From: Deinococcus deserti VCD115
GTDB lineage: Bacteria > Deinococcota > Deinococci > Deinococcales > Deinococcaceae
DNA length: 64,000 nucleotides
Assembly: GCF_000020685.1 (NCBI RefSeq)
Contig: NC_012528.1
Coordinates: 186,001-250,000 of the forward strand
Direction of reading: 5' to 3'
Shown: positions 24,737-36,191 of the stretch, piece after piece
How positions within the stretch are numbered: the stretch's first letter is position 1
How the letters are laid out: each line of letters opens with the position of its first letter
The notes under the pieces: model-generated
What the model saw: only the letters and a program-made list of their open reading frames with translations
Told to the model about the DNA's origin: nothing
Databases searched by the model: none
Position numbers and translations under genes: made by a program

Positions 24737-25923
24737 ACACCAGTACGCTCTTCCAGGCCCTCGACCAGCAACGCATCGAAACACCCTCCTGGGGGTACGG
24801 TAACAGCGGCACCCGCTTCAAGACGTTCACCTCTGCCGGCGCTGCCCGTGACGTGTACGAGAAGATTGAAGACGCCGCTGAAGTTCACCGCCTCACTGGC
24901 ATCGCGCCTAGTGTGGCCCTGCACATTCCGTGGGATGAAGTGGCGGACTACAGCGAGCTGCGCCGGTTTGCGGAAGGACGCGGCGTCGCTCTTGGTGCCA
25001 TCAACCCGAACGTCTTTCAGGACGATGCGTACAAACTCGGATCCATCGCCCATCCGGACGCTGGGGTCCGCGCGCAGGCAGTGGATCACCTGCTGGACTG
25101 CGTGGCGATCATGAAGCAGACTGGCTCCCGTGACCTGAGCCTGTGGTTCGCTGACGGCACCAACTACGCCGGCCAGGACGATCTTCGCGCCCGGAAACGT
25201 CGCGTTCGGGAAGCCCTCGCGCAGGTGCATGACGCGCTACCGGAAGGCAGCCGCATGCTGGTCGAATACAAACTGTTCGAACCTGCCTTCTACGCCACCG
25301 ACCTGTTCGACTGGGGCGCCGCGTACGCGCACTGCCTGGCAATCGGTGAGAAGGCTCAGGTGCTCGTCGACCTGGGGCACCACGCGCAGAGCGTGAACAT
25401 CGAGCAGATCGTCGCGTTCCTCCTCGACGAGGGCCGGCTGGGAGGCTTCCACTTCAATGCCCGCCGCTACGCGGACGATGACCTGATCGTTGGCACCACC
25501 AATCCATTCGAGCTGTTTTGCATCTACGCTGAACTTGTCGCGGCGCAGCGGTCAGAAGACGACCTGACGCGTTCCACCGCGCAGAACACTGCATACATGA
25601 TCGACCAGAGCCACAACATCGAGCCGAAAGTCGAAGCCATGGTGCAGAGTGTTCTGAACTGCCAGGACGCGTACGCCAAATCCCTGCTGATCGACCGGGA
25701 ACGCCTCGCAGCTGCGCAGCAGACCGGCGATGTCCTCGAGGCCCACCGCACGCTGACCGACGCCTTTCGCACTGACGTCCGCCCCCTGCTCGCAGACTGG
25801 CGGCGCGCACGCGGCCTGCCCGAAGATCCCATCGCCACGCACCGTGCCAGCGGGTACCAGCAGGGAGCCGCGCGGAAACGCGGCACCGCAAGCGCTGGTG
25901 GTGGATTTCCCGTCAAGAGCTGA
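24733..25923 (+). CDS. rhaI: L-rhamnose isomerase
   Basis: 396 residues of the RhaI type found in Pseudomonas stutzeri and Deinococcus-related genomes rather than E. coli RhaA. Metal/substrate motifs: [72 protein letters not shown] and [15 protein letters not shown]. It converts L-rhamnose to L-rhamnulose in the cytosol using divalent metal. ATGA-overlapped with rhaR. Confidence 0.94.
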   Translation: MNTSTLFQALDQQRIETPSWGYGNSGTRFKTFTSAGAARDVYEKIEDAAEVHRLTGIAPSVALHIPWDEVADYSELRRFAEGRGVALGAINPNVFQDDAYKLGSIAHPDAGVRAQAVDHLLDCVAIMKQTGSRDLSLWFADGTNYAGQDDLRARKRRVREALAQVHDALPEGSRMLVEYKLFEPAFYATDLFDWGAAYAHCLAIGEKAQVLVDLGHHAQSVNIEQIVAFLLDEGRLGGFHFNARRYADDDLIVGTTNPFELFCIYAELVAAQRSEDDLTRSTAQNTAYMIDQSHNIEPKVEAMVQSVLNCQDAYAKSLLIDRERLAAAQQTGDVLEAHRTLTDAFRTDVRPLLADWRRARGLPEDPIATHRASGYQQGAARKRGTASAGGGFPVKS

Positions 25924-25997
25924 CCCTGCTGCCCCTGAAGACCCGCCCTCCCATCCGGCTGGGTCAGGCCTCTCACACCCCTTCCCCGGAGGACCAC

Positions 25998-28071
<2,074 letters not shown>

Positions 28072-28082
<11 letters not shown>

Positions 28083-29565
28083 GGCCACCCTGACAGACGT
28101 GAAGCGTCACGTCGCGATTGACCTCGGCGCGTCGAGCGGACGGGTGGCACTGGGGACCGTGCACGCCGGAAAGCTCACCGTGGAGGTCCTTCACCGCTTC
28201 CCAAACGGCGGGATCCCCGTGCAGGGCGGGTTGTACTGGGATGTGCTGGGCCTGTGGCGGGAAATCCTGCATGGACTCAGGCTCGCAGCGGGTCACGGAC
28301 CCATCGACAGTGTGGGGGTCGACTCCTGGGCGGTCGATTATGCGCTGATCGATGAACACGGCCTGCTGATTGACGGTGTCCGTCATTATCGCGACGCACG
28401 GACGGACGGCGTGATGGACCAGCTGCTCGGCGTGTTGCCCAGAGACGCGGTGTACGAATTTACCGGCATTCAGTTCCTTCCGTTCAATACAGCCTTTCAG
28501 CTGGTCGCGCACAGGCAGCAGGCGCCGACGCAGCTGGACCGGGCGCGCACCCTGTTGATGGTCCCGGACCTGCTGCATTACTGGCTGACAGGCCGGCAGG
28601 TCACAGAAATGACCAATGCCAGCACCACGCAGTTGTACGACTCGCGTCAGACAGCATGGTCCGAGCCAGTCCTGAACGCCTTCGGGATCCCTGCACACCT
28701 GTTGCCTGACGTAGTTCATCCCGGCACTGACCTGGGAGCGGTGCAGCCTGATGTGGCGCGTGACACGGGCCTCCACGGCACCCGGGTCATCGCCCCTGGA
28801 ACCCATGACACCGCCAGTGCTGTCGCGGCCGTTCCGGCAGACGGGAAGGGCTGGGCCTACCTCTCCAGCGGCACCTGGTCCCTGGTCGGCGTCGAAACGG
28901 ACCGCCCGGTAATCACCCCGCAGGCCCTCGCTCTCAACCTGACCAACGAGGCGGGCGTGCACGGCACGACCCGCCTGCTGAAAAACGTGATGGGGTTATG
29001 GATCGCGCAGGAATGCTCCCGCGCCTGGGGGAATCCCTCGTTCGCTGAACTGTACGGCGCAGCCGCGTTGGTCGAAGCCAATGGCCCACTGATTGACCCG
29101 GATGACGTCCGGTTCCTGCCCCCAGGCCTGGACATGCCCGCCCGGGTCCAGGCGTACTGCGCGGAAACCGGCCAGGTGGTCCCCAGCACGCCCGCAGAAA
29201 TCACCCGGTGCGTACTGGAAAGCCTGGCCTTCCGCTGCGCGGAGGTGCTGAGTCAGCTGGAGGAGGTGACCGGTGAGTCCATCCACACCTTGCATGTGGT
29301 GGGAGGCGGGTCCCAGATCCGCTTTCTCAACCAGCTGCTGGCGGACATCTCTGGACGCACGGTGGTGGCCGGGCCAGTGGAAGCAACGCTGCTGGGGAAC
29401 CTGCTGGTTCAGGCCGAAGCGTGCGGCAGCATTCCACGCGGCAGCATGCGGGAAGTCAGCCGCATCTGTGAAATCCTCACTACCTATACACCTGTCAAAA
29501 AGCGAACGGTTACGCAGCACACCATATTCGCCGAACTGACCACCCGGCATGCCGCTTCCACCTGA
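28072..29565 (+). CDS. rhaB: L-rhamnulokinase
   Basis: 497 residues, FGGY carbohydrate-kinase fold. N-terminal ATP loop VAIDLGASSGRVALG, sugar region VGVDSWAVDYALIDEHGLL, YEFTGIQFLPFNTAFQL, ATPase second motif IAPGTHDTASAVAAVP (Asp, GTHDT) and YLSSGTWSLVGVE, and adenine loop HVVGGGSQIRFLNQLLADI. It makes L-rhamnulose-1-phosphate. Start at 28072 overlaps the aldolase 3' end by 11 bases; the open frame extends further upstream. Confidence 0.95.
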
Positions 29566-29594
29566 CTTTCCCCATTTCCTCTGAGGCTTAACCC

Positions 29595-30338
29595 GTGCGA
29601 ATTGACCTGTTTATCACCTGCCTGAATGACGCCATGTTTCCCCGCACCGGCGAAGCCACGGTCAAGTTGCTGGAGCGCCTCGGCCATGAGGTGCATTTCA
29701 ACGACCGGCAGACCTGCTGCGGGCAGATGCATTTCAATTCCGGGTATCAGGGCGAAGCGCTTGGCCTGGTCCGGCACTTCGTAGACACATTCCAGGACGC
29801 GGACGTGGTCGTGGCTCCGAGTGGTTCCTGCGTCGGTATGGTCCGTGACCTGTACCCCAAAGCGGCCGAATGGGCAGGAGATCGGGAGTTGCTGGACGCG
29901 GTCACTGCCCTCGCCCCCCGGGTGTTTGAACTAAGCGAGTTTCTCGTCAAGCACCAAGGCATCGAGGATGTCGGGGCCTACTACCCGCACCGGGTGACGT
30001 ACCACCAGACCTGCCACGCCATGCGCGTCCTGCGCGTGGGGGACGCACCGCTGCGGCTGCTCCAGAAGGTGCGGGGGCTAAGTCTGGTGGGACTGCCCGC
30101 CGTGGAGCAGTGCTGCGGTTTCGGGGGCACGTTCAGCGTGAAGAACGCCGAGACCAGCACGGCGATGCTGGCAGATAAGGTACAGAACGTGATGAGCACG
30201 AAAGCCGAAGCGTGTACGGCGGGAGATAACTCCTGCCTGATGCACATTGGGGGCGGCCTCAGCCGCCTGCAAAGCGGCACCCGCACCGTGCACCTCGCCG
30301 AAATTCTGGCCAGCACCGAGCAGGAAGTGTTCGCATGA
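29595..30338 (+). CDS. lutA: L-lactate utilization Fe-S protein LutA
   Basis: 247 residues with a GTG start. Two CCG domains are visible: CCGQMHFNSGYQGEAL (near 40) and CCGFGGTFSVKNAE (near 174), plus VVAPSGSCVGMVRDLYP and YHQTCHAMRVLRVGDAPLR. This is the LldE/LutA pattern. With LutB and LutC it oxidises L-lactate to pyruvate. Placement right after rhaB fits: the rhamnose pathway here produces L-lactate. The lutB ATG overlaps the stop (ATGA). Confidence 0.93.
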   Translation: MRIDLFITCLNDAMFPRTGEATVKLLERLGHEVHFNDRQTCCGQMHFNSGYQGEALGLVRHFVDTFQDADVVVAPSGSCVGMVRDLYPKAAEWAGDRELLDAVTALAPRVFELSEFLVKHQGIEDVGAYYPHRVTYHQTCHAMRVLRVGDAPLRLLQKVRGLSLVGLPAVEQCCGFGGTFSVKNAETSTAMLADKVQNVMSTKAEACTAGDNSCLMHIGGGLSRLQSGTRTVHLAEILASTEQEVFA

Positions 30339-31837
30339 GTGCCGGTGGGATCAAACCGGCCAAACCCTTCCAGGACGCGGCGCGGGTGACGCTCGCGAAC
30401 CCGCAGATGCGCCGGAACCTGCGCCATGCCACCACCACCATTCGTGACAAACGGCAACGGGCTGTGGATGAGCTGCCGGACTGGGAGGCGCTGCGGGACG
30501 AGGGGGCCGCCATCAAGGACCACGTCATGGCGAACCTCAGCGAGTACCTGCTGGAGCTCGAAGCATCGGTCAAGGCGCGCGGGGGGCACGTGCACTGGGC
30601 TCGTGACGCGGAAGAGGCCCGCGAACTGGTTGCCGGAATTGCGGCGTCCCACGGGGCCCGTGAGATCATCAAGGTCAAGAGCATCTCCACCGATGAGATC
30701 GAGCTGAACGCCGCCCTGGAGCGGCACGGCATTCACGCCATCGAAACGGACCTCGCCGAACTGATCGTGCAGCTTGCTGAGGATCGCCCGAGCCATATTC
30801 TGGTGCCAGCCATTCACCGCAACCGCGCGGAAATCCGGGATCTGTTCCGCCGCAAGCTGGGCGCGGAATTACTGACCGATGAGCCGAAAGTGCTGGCGGA
30901 AGCGGCCCGGGTATACCTGCGGGAGAAATTTCTGACCACGAAGGTCGCCGTCAGTGGCGCGAACTTTGCGGTGGCAGACAGCGGGACGGTGTGCATCGTG
31001 GAATCCGAGGGCAACGGCCGCATGTGCCTGACCATGCCGGACGTGCTGATCAGCGTGATGGGCATCGAGAAGGTTCTGCCCACCTGGGAGGACCTCGCGG
31101 TGTTTATGCGCCTGCTGCCCAGGAGCAGCACCGCCGAGCGGATGAACCCCTACACCAGCTTCTGGTCCGGCGTGACTTCAGGTGATGGTCCGCAGGAGTT
31201 TCATCTGGTGCTGCTCGACAACGGACGCACCGATGTGCTTGCAGACGAGGTGGGCCGGCAGACCCTGCGCTGTATCCGCTGCTCGGCGTGCCTGAACGTC
31301 TGCCCAGTGTATGAACGCGCGGGCGGGCATGCTTACGGCAGCGTGTACCCCGGTCCGATTGGCGCGATTCTCACCCCGCAACTGCTGCACCTGGAGGACA
31401 AGCACGCCAACACCCTCCCGTGGGCGAGCACGTTGTGCGGTGCGTGTTACGACGCCTGTCCGGTGAAAATCAACATCCCCGAGGTGCTGTTGTACCTGCG
31501 TGGAAAGATCACCGACGATAAACCTCTGAACTCCGAAGCAGTGGCGTTCAAGACCGCTGCCTGGGTGATGAGTGAACCGTTCCGTTTCGAGGGCGCCCTC
31601 AAACTCGCGCGAAAGGGTCAGGGCCCGCTGGTGAAACACGGAGCCATTCATGCCCTGCCGGGAATGCTGGCCGGCTGGACCGACTCGCGTGATCTGCCGC
31701 CGCTGGCTGGGCAATCCTTCCGGGAATGGTGGCGGACACGGCCAGCGCCCGAGATTCACGCGACGGACGGGAACGCGCAGGCGAGCCAGGGGGAACCCAT
31801 TGCTCCGCAACGAACCGACGAGCAGGGACCCATATGA
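30335..31837 (+). CDS. lutB: L-lactate utilization Fe-S protein LutB
   Basis: 500 residues. N-terminal LUD domain with KVKSISTDEIELNAAL and VAVSGANFAVADSGTVCIVE (substrate or cofactor loop), then two 4Fe-4S sites: CIRCSACLNVCPVYERAGG near 308 and CGACYDACPVKINIPE near 365. This is the LldF/LutB layout. It probably carries electrons between LutA and LutC. Translationally coupled to both neighbours by ATGA overlaps. Confidence 0.95.
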   Translation: MSAGGIKPAKPFQDAARVTLANPQMRRNLRHATTTIRDKRQRAVDELPDWEALRDEGAAIKDHVMANLSEYLLELEASVKARGGHVHWARDAEEARELVAGIAASHGAREIIKVKSISTDEIELNAALERHGIHAIETDLAELIVQLAEDRPSHILVPAIHRNRAEIRDLFRRKLGAELLTDEPKVLAEAARVYLREKFLTTKVAVSGANFAVADSGTVCIVESEGNGRMCLTMPDVLISVMGIEKVLPTWEDLAVFMRLLPRSSTAERMNPYTSFWSGVTSGDGPQEFHLVLLDNGRTDVLADEVGRQTLRCIRCSACLNVCPVYERAGGHAYGSVYPGPIGAILTPQLLHLEDKHANTLPWASTLCGACYDACPVKINIPEVLLYLRGKITDDKPLNSEAVAFKTAAWVMSEPFRFEGALKLARKGQGPLVKHGAIHALPGMLAGWTDSRDLPPLAGQSFREWWRTRPAPEIHATDGNAQASQGEPIAPQRTDEQGPI

Positions 31838-32463
31838 GCAGTGAGGCCAGGCTCGACATTCTGACGCGGATCAACCGCATCGGCGCCCAGGAATCCCAGT
31901 CGTTCAAGCGTGCGCCTCTCCGACCTTCAGACCGCGCCCACGATGTTGTTGTGGAGCAGTTCGCCAAGTTCGCCGCGGAGTACCGGGCCAATGTTATGCG
32001 GCTGAGCATCGACCAACTGCCACAGGTGATTTCCGACCGGCTGTCCGCCCGCGGGAGCGCGCGTGTGGTCGTGCCTCACGATCTGCCTCAGGACTGGCTG
32101 CCCACCAGACTCAGCGTGACCCGGGACAACACTGGGGGGACGGACCTGACCTCCTTCGACGCTGTCATCACGGCCGCCGCTGTGGGCATCGCGGAAACAG
32201 GCACCGTGGTCCTCGATCATGGGTCCGGGCAGGGCCGGCGTGCCCTGACGCTGGTACCGGATCATCACATTTGTCTGGTGCGCGAACGTCAGGTGGTGGA
32301 CAGCATCCCCGAGGCCGTCGCGCTTCTCCAGCATGCGGTGCAGCGCGGTCAGCCCCTGACGTGGATCAGTGGACCGAGCGCCACCAGTGATATTGAGCTT
32401 AGCCGCGTCGAGGGCGTGCACGGCCCCCGCATCCTGGATCTCCTGCTGGTACGTGATACCTGA
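31834..32463 (+). CDS. lutC: L-lactate utilization protein LutC
   Basis: 209 residues, LUD domain (DUF162): LTSFDAVITAAAVGIAETGT, VVLDHGSGQGRRALTLVPDH and GVHGPRILDLLLV at the C-terminus. ATG 31834 overlaps the lutB stop. It completes the LutABC set, and the rightward rhamnose/lactate operon ends here. No obvious terminator follows; a degraded transporter fragment begins about 20 bases later. Confidence 0.94.
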   Translation: MSSEARLDILTRINRIGAQESQSFKRAPLRPSDRAHDVVVEQFAKFAAEYRANVMRLSIDQLPQVISDRLSARGSARVVVPHDLPQDWLPTRLSVTRDNTGGTDLTSFDAVITAAAVGIAETGTVVLDHGSGQGRRALTLVPDHHICLVRERQVVDSIPEAVALLQHAVQRGQPLTWISGPSATSDIELSRVEGVHGPRILDLLLVRDT

Positions 32464-32483
32464 GACCAGTCCGGCTGATCGGG

Positions 32484-32825
32484 CATCTTTGCGTACACGC
32501 TTCCGGCCGAACTTGTCGGGGCACTGCTGCTGATGTTCCGCTTCGTGAAGACGGCTCGAACCGCGGCGTCCACCTCGCCGTGTTTCATTCGGTGAGTGCC
32601 TTCAACAACGCGGGGTTCGGGCTGTACCCGGACAACATGATCCGCTTCGCCGAGGACCCTCTGGTGCTGCTGACCACCAGCACCCTTGTTATCCTGGGCG
32701 GTCTCGGATACCTGGCAGTGCTGGGAGTCGCGCTCTACCTGCGCGACCCGCACCGGAACCGTCTGAGCCTGAACACCATCATCATTCTGGTGACCTCAGC
32801 CTCCCTGGTCGTGCTTAGGACGGTG
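32484..32825 (+). pseudogene. KtrB/TrkH potassium transporter remnant
   Basis: First a frame reading GIFAYTLPAELVGALLLMFR, then after a frameshift near 32550 LAVFHSVSAFNNAGFGLYP, DNMIRFAEDPLVLLTTSTL, VILGGLGYLAVLGVALYL and DPHRNRLSLNTIIILVTS. The SAFNNAGF and GGLGY loops are potassium-selectivity/pore regions of KtrB/TrkH. Both the N-terminal pores and the C-terminal half are missing. Clear decayed fragment at the end of the rhamnose/lactate operon. Confidence 0.85.
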
Positions 32826-33061
32826 GTCGCGGGAGAGCAGCAGCATCGTGGCGGCGGTGACTCCGCGCTCCGGTACAAAGGTGCGCCCACCGGACGGGCG
32901 GGCTGCGGCCTGAGAATTGTTCACCAGTGAAGCAGTGTCCTCATCGTCTTTGATGCGTTGACGGCAGTCCTGACAGTGGGAATGCTCGCCGGGACGCTCA
33001 TTGCCAACATTAACGACTTTGAGACCGAATGTCAGCGCTGTGCTCAATTGCAGAGCGTGGT
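32826..33061. other. Junction region after the potassium-transporter remnant
   Basis: Mixed short open frames. One plus-strand frame (about 32945-33110) reads like a membrane segment (VFDALTAVLTVGMLAGTLI), but it runs into the antisense of the next gene. I cannot assign anything; probably remains of recombination. Confidence 0.35.
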
Positions 33062-33775
33062 TCAGTTCATGAATGCGGCCCGTATCAGGTCTGTGTTGCT
33101 CGACGTGTAGCCTCCACCAGGCAGGGTGAGCACATCCTCAAAACCCATGCGGACCTGCTGCCCCCGGGCCGATCCCCAGCGCAGCAATGGCCATGCTGTC
33201 GCATCCTCGCCGTGAACCAGGCGTGGTTCAGCCACGTTCGCCGCAGAAAGCAGGCTCAACAGGTGATCAGCGGTCACGAGTGCCGCTTCAACATTGGTCT
33301 CCCAAAGCACTTCAATCAGCACCCGGACGCACCTGCCTTGCAGCCCGCTGCTCAAAAAAGCGTTGACATCCGCCGGTGTGGACACCCCTGCCTCAATCCC
33401 AACGCCACGGTCACGCAGTGACCTCGCGATCTCCGTAGCCCCGGCTTCCCAGAAGTTGACCGACGCAAAGTCAGGAAGGACAGACCACGCGCAGATAGTG
33501 CCGACACGACGGTTCAGGTTCTCGTCGATCTCCTGCGTTGTGCTGACCCCAATGGGGAGGCCAGGGCACACCAGGCGAATGGCGCTCACGGCGCTGGCGA
33601 CACTCTTGGCGTCGAGGGATGGGCGACCGCAGCTTGCTCGAGGGTGAATATGCACGGCGCTGGCACCGGCAACTCGCGCTGCCTGTGCGTCCCGGGCGAG
33701 TTCATTTGCGCCAATGGGCACGGCCGGATGCTCATCCAGACGCCGGTTCCCGTTGAGGCAGGCCTGGATGAACAT
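33062..33775 (-). CDS. BKACE/DUF849-like beta-keto acid cleavage enzyme
   Basis: 237 residues from ATG 33775. TIM-barrel family pattern: FIQACLNGNRRLDEHPAVP, ASAVHIHPR (HxH metal ligands) near residue 46, PIGVSTTQEID and GIEAGVSTPADVNAFLSSG (metal/substrate Glu). The end, LTLPGGGYTSSNTDLIRAA, also fits. This short version of DUF849 lacks part of the usual C-terminus. BKACE enzymes condense a beta-keto acid with acetyl-CoA or a similar CoA; actual substrate unknown. TATGCT (minus, plus 33782-33787) lies six bases before the ATG, suggesting a leaderless transcript separate from the upstream operon. Confidence 0.8.
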   Translation of the reverse strand: MFIQACLNGNRRLDEHPAVPIGANELARDAQAARVAGASAVHIHPRASCGRPSLDAKSVASAVSAIRLVCPGLPIGVSTTQEIDENLNRRVGTICAWSVLPDFASVNFWEAGATEIARSLRDRGVGIEAGVSTPADVNAFLSSGLQGRCVRVLIEVLWETNVEAALVTADHLLSLLSAANVAEPRLVHGEDATAWPLLRWGSARGQQVRMGFEDVLTLPGGGYTSSNTDLIRAAFMN

Positions 33776-33781
33776 GCCCTT

Positions 33782-33787
33782 AGCATA
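33782..33787 (-). promoter_or_regulatory. Leaderless -10 box before the BKACE gene
   Basis: TATGCT on the minus strand, six bases before the ATG at 33775; no clear -35 element. Confidence 0.45.
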
Positions 33788-33869
33788 CAAAGGGCCAAGC
33801 CCATCAGGACGCATGCCTCAAACAAAGTCTGTGGGCTGATTTTGGTTTCTCACCGCAATCAATGGAACC

Positions 33870-34721
33870 CTAACGGGCAAGCCCCTCTTGCACCAGCCAT
33901 TGCTGCCCGGCCGTAATCTCCTCCGGTTTGAGCTCCAGGATCAAGCGGGGATCGGCCTGAACTTCCCGCAAGGCACGAAACACCATGCGCCAGTTGATGC
34001 TGCCGTCCCCCGGCTTCCAGTGCCGGTCGAGCAGCCCGTCAGTGTCCTGAAGATGCACGTGTCCAAGCCGCCGACCTGCTTCACGGATCCAGTGGTCCGG
34101 GGAAGGCCCTCCCTTGGCCTGCATCAGGGCAGCGTGGCCCACGTCGATGCTGATCTGCACCGTACCACTGTCAAACGAGCTCACCAGGGCGAGCAGCGGC
34201 GCCGGGTTCAGGTCACGAATGTTCTCTATCACCAGCATGCAGCCGATCTGGCGGGCCTCATCGACCACCTCGCGTAGCGTCTCATGCACCTGTTCAAGCT
34301 GATCGTCAAGTCCTGTGACGCCGGTGTGGGCCACCAGCGGATGGCCGAAAAAATCGAACGGGCTGTGTACCACCATATGTGTCGCCCCGATTTCTGACGC
34401 CATCGCCAGACCGCCCCGCAGGCGCGCGCTGGTCAGGCGGCGGACCGCCGGGTCCTGGGCCATGACCGTCAACCCCCAGAACGGACCATGAATGCCCAAC
34501 CTACCGGTAAAGCCGTCCAGATCCCGGCGGATGTTCTGCGCATGAGTACGCCAGTCGCCGTCGAGTACTAGGTGGGATACTGGGTCCTGGAGTTCCAGAT
34601 CCCGGCCTTCCCAGAGCCATTCGCGGTGCGCCGCCAGGTGCGCACTGGGCATAGCGGCACCGAGAAGCGGGAGGGTGTGCACAGAACGCGCGTGCCTGGT
34701 CGTGGGTGCGGTTATGGTCAT
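33870..34721 (-). CDS. Sugar phosphate isomerase/epimerase (AP-endonuclease-2 TIM barrel)
   Basis: 283 residues. Metal-binding barrel motifs: MVVHSPFDFFG near 125, MLVIENIRDLNPAPLLAL (Glu), VQISIDVGHAALMQAKGG (Asp/His), LGHVHLQDTDGLLDRHW (His/Asp) and LILELKPEEI (Glu). This is the xylose-isomerase-like family whose members isomerise sugars or process polyol/inositol-type compounds. Its ATG overlaps the stop of the PHP-domain gene (34718-34721), so they are co-translated. Function likely tied to the substrate brought in by the ABC importer of the same operon. Confidence 0.85.
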   Translation of the reverse strand: MTITAPTTRHARSVHTLPLLGAAMPSAHLAAHREWLWEGRDLELQDPVSHLVLDGDWRTHAQNIRRDLDGFTGRLGIHGPFWGLTVMAQDPAVRRLTSARLRGGLAMASEIGATHMVVHSPFDFFGHPLVAHTGVTGLDDQLEQVHETLREVVDEARQIGCMLVIENIRDLNPAPLLALVSSFDSGTVQISIDVGHAALMQAKGGPSPDHWIREAGRRLGHVHLQDTDGLLDRHWKPGDGSINWRMVFRALREVQADPRLILELKPEEITAGQQWLVQEGLAR

Positions 34722-36136
34722 GATTCACCTCGAATGAAAATGGGGTTGCTGAGCAGCAGGGTGTTCTGCCACTCCCGCCCCCCGGAGAAACCGCTCTGCG
34801 GGGCTCGTGCATAAGCTTCGAGCCGGTAGTAGCCTGGTCCCGGATTGGGATCGAGCACCTCGAGCTGTACGGGTGCCGCACTGGCCGCGAGGTCGAGATG
34901 CGTGTGGTACAGGCCATTTTTCATGACGAACAGTCGGGTCGGATGGGCGAGGTTGCCTACTTCGACCAGCAGCCGGACACGGCACGGACTCGCGTGCCCG
35001 CCCGGCAGGACCAGTTCGCCGCCCATGTCAGCCCGCTCTCCGCCACACTCGGCGGCAAACGTCAGTTCTGGGCCGAGTGAAACGTAGGCCCGATGTTTCC
35101 GGACCCCGTCGATCAATCCGGCTGGCGTCAGATTCCGGGCATTGATCACGGTGGTGACCTGACCAAGACGGTGGCGTCCGGCCAGTGGATCGTGCGAATC
35201 CGTGCCGGCCACTCCAGTGATGCGGTGGCCAGCACGCAGCAGGCCGTCCCAGAAGATTAGTTGCGCGGCATTGTTGGGGCCTTCAAGGTGATGATAGATC
35301 TCGAAAGCCCCGCACAGGGACCAGTCGAACTCGTGGTACTGCCAGCCGAGGCTGTTCGAGAAAGCGTGATTCACGCAGAACACACCGCCCTGATCCCGCA
35401 CGCCCCGGGCTACGTCGTTGACGGTCCATTCCTTAGCGGGATCGTCAACGAACACATCGACCCACCCATTGAGCCCGTGCAGGTTGGCGTGCCCGCGGTG
35501 ACCGGTCAGCTCCAGCGAGTGAATCACAGCCAGGTCAGGACCAGCATGGTGGTCGATCTCGGCCCAGCCCGCCGGAGTGAAGTGATCGGTCAGGGCCACG
35601 AAGTCCAGTCCAGCGCGCCGGGCGGCCCCGGCCAGCTCACCCGGTGTGGGGCGACCGTCACTGTGGTGCGTATGGGCGTGCAACTCCCCCCGGTACCACC
35701 CTGCCCCGGGACGCCCGTTCACGGTGACCGGATCAGGAGACGTCTGGGTTGGCGACTCTCCGAACCCGGCCGCTACGGTCAGAAAGTACTCTGCGGTTTC
35801 CTCGGTGCTTTCCACGTCAATCTGCGCACGCCATCGTCCAGGCTCGATGAGACCCGCGAGGGCGCCGGGAGAAGCGGAGTGCGCTCCAAACGTCAGCTCG
35901 AGGTGAATGTCCCCTACGCCACCAGGGTTCATTCGAGTGCCGCGGTAGTTCATGGGGCCGAACACCGAAAGGAACAGCTGACAGCGGCGCTTCTTATGAA
36001 ACCGCAACGAGACGGTGAGGGTCGTGGCGCCGTCCGGTACCTCAAATTCGTGATACAGATACGGCACGTGGAGGACAGGGGAAACCTGACCGCGGACGCT
36101 CAGGAGGCTTTCTGAGGTGGGGGCAATGGTCGTCAT
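34718..36136 (-). CDS. CehA/McbA-type PHP-domain metallohydrolase
   Basis: 472 residues from ATG 36136 (CAAGGAGCCC upstream). The N-terminal third is a beta-rich domain (about 1-160: VSPVLHVPYLYHEFEVPDG, WRAQIDVESTEETAEYFLTV). The PHP domain follows, with WYRGELHAHTHHSDGRPT (HxH), LDFVALTDHFTP and GVAGTDSHDPLAG as metal-ligand motifs. The C-terminal part is another beta domain. CehA-type enzymes are phosphoesterases or carbaryl-type hydrolases. In this operon with a Ugp-like importer and a TIM-barrel isomerase, it may release phosphate or split an imported ester. Inference only. Confidence 0.85.
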   Translation of the reverse strand: MTTIAPTSESLLSVRGQVSPVLHVPYLYHEFEVPDGATTLTVSLRFHKKRRCQLFLSVFGPMNYRGTRMNPGGVGDIHLELTFGAHSASPGALAGLIEPGRWRAQIDVESTEETAEYFLTVAAGFGESPTQTSPDPVTVNGRPGAGWYRGELHAHTHHSDGRPTPGELAGAARRAGLDFVALTDHFTPAGWAEIDHHAGPDLAVIHSLELTGHRGHANLHGLNGWVDVFVDDPAKEWTVNDVARGVRDQGGVFCVNHAFSNSLGWQYHEFDWSLCGAFEIYHHLEGPNNAAQLIFWDGLLRAGHRITGVAGTDSHDPLAGRHRLGQVTTVINARNLTPAGLIDGVRKHRAYVSLGPELTFAAECGGERADMGGELVLPGGHASPCRVRLLVEVGNLAHPTRLFVMKNGLYHTHLDLAASAAPVQLEVLDPNPGPGYYRLEAYARAPQSGFSGGREWQNTLLLSNPIFIRGES

Positions 36137-36191
36137 GGGCTCCTTGCAGCCAGCGCGCTCGTTGCTGAGGCGCGCCGGGGACGACTGAAAC

